Source: Alnus glutinosa (Eukaryota; Streptophyta; Magnoliopsida; Fagales; Betulaceae). From it: DNA of 64,000 nucleotides. The stretch lies in NCBI RefSeq assembly GCF_958979055.1, contig NC_084899.1:4809001-4873000 (forward strand), in the 5' to 3' direction. Below, in pieces: positions 58,537 to 64,000 of the stretch (the first letter of the stretch is position 1; every line of letters starts with the position of its first letter). The notes under the pieces were generated by a model, which was not told where the DNA came from, did no database searches, and worked only from the letters and a program-made list of their open reading frames with translations. The position numbers and the translations under genes were made by a program.

Positions 58537-59443
58537 ATTTATTTTTGTTCTTGAAGGTTAGATTTTTTTTCTGCAATTTTATTTTATTATTATTTTTTTT
58601 TTTATGAATATTGGGCTGGTTGTTTTTTTTTTTTTTAGAAACAACAGATTGTTTTCCTTGGATTGGTGCTAAAATATGATGATTTATTTTTGTTCTTGAA
58701 GGTTAGATTTTTTTTCTGCAATTTTTTTTTTTTTGGTTTATGAATATGGGGCTGGTTGTTTTTTTTTTTTTTTTAAGAAACAAACGGATTGTTTTCCTTG
58801 GATTGGTGTTACTTGCTCTAAACACTAAAATATGATGATTTATTTTGTTCTTGAAGGTTAGATTTTTTTTTTTCTGCAATTTTTTTTTTTTTGGTTTATG
58901 AATATGGGGCTGGTTGTTTTTTTTTTTAGAAACAATAGATTGTTTTCCTTGGATTGGTGTTACTTGCTCTAAACACTAAAATATGATGATTTATTTTTGA
59001 TCTTGAAGGTTAGATATTTTTTCTGCAAATTTTTGTTTTTTTTTGTTTATGAATATGGGGCTGGTTGTTTTTTTTTTTAGAAACAGCATATTGTTTTCCT
59101 TGGATTGGTGTTACTTGCTCTAGACACTAAAATATGATGATTTATTTTGTTCTTGAAGGTTAGATTTTTTTTTTTTTTCTGCAATTTTTTTTTTTTTTTG
59201 GTTTATGAATATGGGGCTGGTTGTTTTTTTTTTAGAAACAATAGATTGTTTTCCTTGGATTGGTGTTACTTGCTCTAAACACTAAAATATGATGATTTAT
59301 TTTTGTTCTTGAAGGTTAGATTTTTTTTTTTTGCAATTTTTTTTTTTTGGTTTATGAATATGGGGCTGGTTGTTTTTTTTTTTAGAAACATCAGATTGTT
59401 TTCCTTGGATTGGTGTTACTTGTTCTAAACACTAAAATATGAT
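58537..59443 (+). repeat. Minisatellite of six ~150-bp units in the left MULE arm
   Basis: Units begin near 58537, 58677, 58836, 58986, 59137 and 59291. Each contains TTTATTTTTGTTCTTGAAGG, a T run, CTGCAATTTT, ATGAATATGGGGCTGGTTGT, a second T run, then TTGTTTTCCTTGGATTGGTG and TTACTTGCTCTAAACACTAA. Unit lengths differ mainly in the T runs. Confidence 0.9.
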
Positions 59444-61916
59444 GATTATAAGCTGCTCTCATTTCATTGCAAAATGATTTTACATTTTTTTGTGTTCTCT
59501 GGAGCAAGAATTTTTAATTGGATTTTTGTTCTTAGTCTCTGATTTTTGGTACATGGGCACGTGAGATTTTTTTTGGGTTTGTGTCATCATGTGGTTAGTG
59601 TTTTTTCTGAAATTTTTCTTAAATTTTGTTCAAGTAGTGTAAAAATAAATTTAAAGATGATGGTATATTAACTTCTCCTTTATGATTGTGGAATGAGGCT
59701 TTCAGTTTTGATCTTTTTTTGTTAATTAAGATTGTGCTGCTTTGTTTGTGTCATCCTGTGGTTGAGACTGAGCCTCTTCTCAAGCTGATCCCACTTGGGA
59801 ATTTTTGACAGAGTGCTGGATTCTTTGTCTGTTTTCCTGTTTTAAGTTCTTTGCATGGGAGATGTGCTTGAGCTTTTTTGTCTTCAACTGGGTTTCTATT
59901 GGGTATTTTGTTTAGTTCTGGTATATGTTTTTGCTTTCTTGACTTTGAATCACTTGCTGTACAGAAAAGCAGTTCAGGTTGCTTTGATCTTTTTCCCCTT
60001 CTTTGCCCAATTGTCTGATTGGTTGATGGTTTAGAAAAAAATATATCATATTGAAATTTTCATCCGTGGCTGGATATGATGATTTGGGCATATTTTGTTA
60101 ATAGCAGAACTCAACATTTATGTTTAACAGCAATATTTTGTTAATAGCAGAAAAATTGTCTTGTTGAAGGAGATTTCATTTACGTCTTGTAAGTGTTAGG
60201 TTATTAAGCATTACCTGCAAAGTTGATATTCCATTTTTTCTGTTGTCTAACATGATCTTGTATGTTTCAGGTGTCATTCTTGTGGGCAAATTTTGCTAAT
60301 GTAACATGGTGATGTGAATTTAAAAATATGTAGTGCATTTTTATTGGGCTTATGTAAATTTTTTGTTGTACAAGGGCAATTCGGTTGTTGAACATCAGTT
60401 GCCTCTAAATGACTGGAATTAGATTTTGTAGGAATTATTGTATGTTTTGGTCTAATTTCAACAAGCCAAAGGCTGGTTGAAATGATTTCATATGAACTGA
60501 ACGGTAAGAAGTGATTTGATTCAAGCCAAAGACTGGTTGATGGAGCTGATGGGCTCCTATTTGTAGGAGAATTTGGGTAAATAAATATGATAATGAAATC
60601 AATGTAATTTGATTGCCATCAATAAATAATTACAATAAATCTCTTTAATCTAATCTCCTAATATACTACATCTTTCTTTATTTTTAAAATCCAAAATTGA
60701 GTTCTCTAAAAATACAAAACTGAGCTCCCGTTTCTTACACATGATCTGATCAAATACTCACCTATAGGAATAAGCATCTAAATCAAATACAAATCAATTT
60801 TTTCATTGCTTCAGGTAACAACAATTGACAAGAAAGCAAACAACACTGAAGCAAAGTGTACCAAACACCAATAACAAAAATTACCAAACAAGGGATTTCA
60901 CGTCAGCCTTCCAAACCTTCCAATCTTCAATTTTCCTCAAAATCTCTCAAATGTTGCAAAAAATTCCAACCCCAACAGTAGCAACAACAATCACCAACAT
61001 ATGCACAAAGAATCAAGTTGTTCACTAAAAGTAAGGATCTTTATAGAGAATGAAAGATAACAAGTCAATTACAGAACAACCACATATACTAAGCCGAAGC
61101 AAGCCACCATACCCTAAAAGCAACAAACTAATTAACCCAAATACGTTAATTACCCCTAAATCAGAATCTAATAGTTACCCAACAACAACTGAATTAAGGA
61201 AATAAATGCTTGTAGGACAACAACATCCCAAGACCATGACCGTAAAATGGACCATGAACATAAAATGGAGAAAAAGTCTGAAACTATTCACAACACTTGC
61301 CACTAAATTACAGATTACTAGAACATATTACAAACGACACTAGGTTATGTCCACAAATTCATTCATCCCTAACCATTCCATAACTGCAATATATGCAACA
61401 AAAAAAAAAAAAAAAAAAAAAAATTGAACACATATACCTTCAACATATCATTCCACAGAGAAGCTGATTTAGTACTTGAACAAATATTATTGAAAACAAA
61501 AAAATAAATAAAAAAAGGAGAGTAGCAATTCACCCAGGAAACAAAAACACTACTTGTTATCCATTTTCAAGCCATCACTGGCAACTAACATGATGTTGAT
61601 TATATTACAAAACAAGTAAACATGAAGAAACATCACAAAGAACAACGTACATGCCTCATACATGACACTAACAACTTCAACATTATCACAAGCTGGATCA
61701 TATTCTTCCCGTGCTATTCTTGCTTTGATCTTTCTCAAGTGCTCAGTTACCCTTTCCTCATTTTAAGACTTCGTAACACATCAAGAAGGGGACTAATGCA
61801 ACTCTGCAGTTGAACAAAATTAACAATCATAAGAAAAGCAGCACAATCTTAATTAACAAAAAAGGATCAAAACTGGAAGCCTCATTCCACAATCATAAAG
61901 GAGAAGTTAATATTCA
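59444..61916. other. MULE interior without recognised transposase; possible captured exon-like sequence
   Basis: About 2.5 kb of moderately AT-rich sequence. On the minus strand at about 61550-61760 an open frame includes RKIKARIAREEYDPACDNVE, preceded by a TTGTTCAACTGCAG acceptor-like site at about 61806-61819. This looks more like host coding sequence than chance, but I cannot name the gene. The plus-strand frame at 60825-61028 is Thr/Gln/Asn-rich and unconvincing. Confidence 0.4.
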
Positions 61917-62583
61917 TAAACCAAAAATAAAAAAAAAATTGCAGAAAAAAAATCTAACCTTCAAGAACAAAAATAAATCATCATATTTTAGTGTTTAGAG
62001 CAAGTAACACCAATCCAAGGAAAACAATCTGTTGTTTCTAAAAAAAAAAAAAAACAACCAGCCCCATATTCATAAACCCAAAAAAAAAAAAAAAAAAATT
62101 GTAGAAAAAAATCTAACCTTCAAGAACAAAAATAAATCATCATATTTTAGTGTTTAGAGCAAGTAACACCAATCCAAGGAAAACAATCTGTTGTTTCTAA
62201 AAAAAAAAAAAACCAGCCCCATATTCATAAACCAAAAAAAAAAAAAAAATTGCAGAAAAAAAATCTAACCTTCAAGAACAAAATAAATCATCATATTTTA
62301 GTGTTTAGAGCAAGTAACACCAATCCAAGGAAAACAATCCGTTTGTTTCTAAAAAAAAAAACAACCAGCCCCATATTCATAAACCAAAAAAAAAAAAAAA
62401 TTGCAGAAAAAAAATCTAACCTTCAAGAACAAAAATAAATCATCATATTTTAGCACCAATCCAAGGAAAACAATCTGTTGTTTCTAAAAAAAAAAAAAAG
62501 AACCAGCCCAATATTCATAAAAAAAAAAAAAAAAAAAAAATTGCAGAAAAAAAATCTAACCTTCAAGAACAAAAATAAATCAC
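61917..62583 (-). repeat. Minisatellite of about five units in the right MULE arm
   Basis: The reverse complement of the left-arm unit, with AACCTTCAAGAACAAAAATA blocks at about 61957, 62115, 62269, 62419 and 62558. The outermost unit lacks the AAACACTAA-TTACTTGCTC part. Copy number and T-run lengths differ from the left arm. Confidence 0.9.
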
Positions 62584-63237
62584 AGGCATCAATAACTTCA
62601 AAAACCCATGGATAATAAGTCAGAGAGAGACGGACCGTAGAGAGAAAGGGGAGAGAGACGGTGTTGGTTGGCCTGTTAGTGGGCGTCGCCGGATTTCGAG
62701 CTGGTGCCGTGGGTGGGCGTCGCCGGTGCGTTCGGTGAGGAAGTGGTTGGTGGTGGGCGGTGCTTTTTTGGACTGTGGGCGTGGCCTGTGTCAATGGGCG
62801 TCGCCAGATTGGAGAGGGAGACAGAGCAGCAGTAGCAGCGTTTTTGAAAATTTTAGGGCATTTGGGGGAAGAAATGGGGGGAAAGGGGAAAGCCCACGCG
62901 TACAGTGATTTTTTTTCTGTATTTTTTTTTTAATATATAAATATATAATATATTATATTTTTATGCCACGTAGGACGAGAGTCGGACGAGCATCTGACTC
63001 TCGTCCTACGGATAGACAAGCTCCTCAAAATGTCGTCGTCCTCCCCCTTTACCACCTACCAACTTTGAAAAGCCGTCGTATCTGCCAGTTCCTCACCTCC
63101 TTCACCGCTCTTCTCCTCGTCTCCCTCCTCTACCCCTCCGAATACCTCCAAGAACACATCTTATGCCTAGTAACAACAACATTCTTAAACACCAGCCATA
63201 AGAAAAAAAAGAAGAGTTAAAGAGTACTATTTTGTAG

Positions 63238-63882
63238 CACAACTCAAAATTTTATATTATATTTCAATTTTATAGGTAGTTTTTCTTCTAGAAAAAAGAT
63301 CAAACTCTTGTACTATTTTCAAGTGATTGATATTTTATAATAATAATTTTCTAAATTCTATTTGTATTAGTGGCACCCGATTCAAAGGATTAGTGCAATG
63401 ATTGGAAAGAAAAAAAAATATATATATACAAAAAAAAAAGGGTTAAGTGCTCACGACAAACTCTCTAAATTTTTTTTTTTGAATCATGCTCAGAGAGAAT
63501 GTTCGTAGGGACTGCCATTGAGTCCCAACAATCCATTTCTCACAATAATGTTTATACGACTCGATCTCTTGACTTCTTAACTCTGATATCATTTGACATT
63601 ATGCAAGAAAAAGGTTGAGGAAAAAATAAAATAAAAGGCCAAATAATTAGCCCAAACCAATATATTCTTATCACCGGCCAAGAAATAGGTCATTGAAAAC
63701 GGCGATCTTTGAGCTATCCATTTGATGGGTTGTTTCAAGAAATACCTGACAGCAAGAAAACTTGAAAGCAAAAGCAATGAAGATAGGATTGAAATGACTA
63801 GACCCAAGATTCGGCCTCTCAATCACCATTATTAGGTAGTAAAGGGATATAAGATAAGAAAAAGAGAGAGATGATGCTTATG
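63238..63882. repeat. Duplicated segment, copy B
   Basis: Second copy of the segment at 54794-56072, in the same orientation. It lacks the 466-bp inverted-repeat element, a stretch of about 60 bp (present near 55226-55285 in A) and a stretch of about 65 bp (near 54955-55030 in A). It begins just after the stop of the interrupted ORF and ends before a different right flank. Confidence 0.75.
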
Positions 63883-63894
63883 TTGTATATGGCT

Positions 63895-64000
63895 AGTTTG
63901 TCAATTTTTGACACGATTCGTGAATTCGATACAAAAATACAGGGTTTAGATTGGGGGTAATCGAGTTCGGATCATAATCGGGTCAACCTGATTATAACCC
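63895..64000. repeat. Edge of a probable dispersed repeat, cut by the window end
   Basis: TTTTTGACACGATTCGTGAA and AATCGGGTCAACCTGATTATAACCC resemble a common plant non-autonomous element whose ends are rich in GACACGA, GGGTT and CAACCCGATTA words. Too little is present to fix its class. Confidence 0.35.

Larger units (their letters stand above)
58088..63023. mobile_element. Mutator-like element (MULE), 4,936 bp, with long terminal inverted repeats
   Basis: Termini GAGCTCGTCTATCCGTAGGA and TCCTACGGATAGACAAGCTC face inwards, flanked by the 9-bp direct repeat CTCAAAATG (58079-58087 and 63024-63032). The inverted arms run for about 1.36 kb on the left (to about 59443) and about 1.1 kb on the right (from about 61917). 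They include a CGACGCCCA-rich block, a proline/threonine-type reading frame on each arm (from 58323 plus and 62794 minus) and a minisatellite. A 9-bp duplication and long arms are the hallmark of TIR-MULEs. No MURA-type transposase is visible in the 2.5-kb interior, so it is non-autonomous. The arms remain highly similar, so it is probably not very old. Confidence 0.92.
58018..63220 (+). pseudogene. Small host ORF with one membrane segment, split by a Mutator-like element
   Basis: Two host pieces flank the transposon: 58018-58087 (MTSRNNYVVYASLPPNPNST...) and 63033-63220 (VVVLPLYHLPTLKSRRICQF, then LTSFTALLLVSLLYPSEY). Taking away the element and one copy of its 9-bp duplication leaves a single frame of 85 codons that continues without a shift. 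The layout (a short Tyr/Pro-rich head, a VVVLPLY motif, basic residues, then a hydrophobic helix followed by YPS) recalls the N-terminus of LEA_2-type (NDR1/HIN1-like) plant proteins, which are usually about 200 residues. The frame here ends early in a Lys-rich stretch, so the gene was probably already truncated or the 3' part has been lost. The family call is tentative; the interruption is well supported. Confidence 0.6.

Noticed and set aside
58323-58607. 94-codon Pro/Thr/Arg-rich frame, mirrored at 62450-62794
   Set aside because: It exists in both arms because the arms are inverted copies; it resembles translated CGACGCCCA repeat and not a protein.
58537-59443. Regular ~150-bp spaced repeats considered as a CRISPR-like array
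   Set aside because: Units are head-to-tail tandem copies without unique spacers, inside a plant transposon arm.

Overview
This window is nuclear DNA from a flowering plant, most likely a eudicot. The evidence is spliced genes with GT-AG introns, plant-only protein families (PORR, kinesin-13B, UBC37-type E2, RHN1-type Rab5, IST1-like), AT-rich spacers, and many plant-type transposons. The species cannot be named from the sequence alone.

Layout. 1-3452 (minus): the first eight coding exons of a kinesin-13B, running off the left edge. 4.0-8.5 kb: spacer full of short hairpin elements and one SINE. 8.8-10.5 kb (minus): a PORR-domain organelle RNA-binding gene that looks decayed. 11.5-12.4 kb: a non-LTR retroelement. 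12.45 kb: tRNA-Leu(AAG). 12.76-16.86 kb (plus): a UBC37/UBE2T-like E2 with a long repeat-bearing tail that ends in a probable SUMO-interacting motif. 17.1-18.1 kb: a 1,001-bp hAT-like element. 18.7-19.9 kb: a truncated LINE. 20.17-21.33 kb (plus): a small acidic, probably plastid-targeted protein. 23.28-23.59 kb (plus): a possible 69-aa protein. 24-31 kb: repeat-rich spacer. 31.88-36.89 kb (plus): an IST1-like ESCRT-III regulator. 37.85-38.63 kb (plus): a single-pass membrane protein. 42.3-46.56 kb (minus): a Rab5/RHN1 GTPase. 53.17-53.42 kb (plus): a small Ser-rich protein. 54.8-64 kb: a transposon-built region.

The last 9 kb is the most unusual part. A 4,936-bp Mutator-like element (58088-63023) has kilobase-scale inverted arms, each carrying a tandem minisatellite, and is bounded by a 9-bp target duplication. 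It splits a small host ORF whose two halves rejoin in frame if the element and one duplication copy are removed. The region is flanked by two copies of a duplicated segment (54.8 and 63.2 kb), only one of which carries a 466-bp long-inverted-repeat insertion. Between them lies a cluster of hairpin elements, several with clear 9-bp target duplications. Elements with 9-bp duplications also occur at 4.0 and 43.5 kb, so Mutator-type activity has shaped much of the window.

The genes are independent eukaryotic loci and do not form one pathway. The Rab5 GTPase and the IST1-like protein both act in endosomal and multivesicular-body traffic, but nothing here shows that they are co-regulated.
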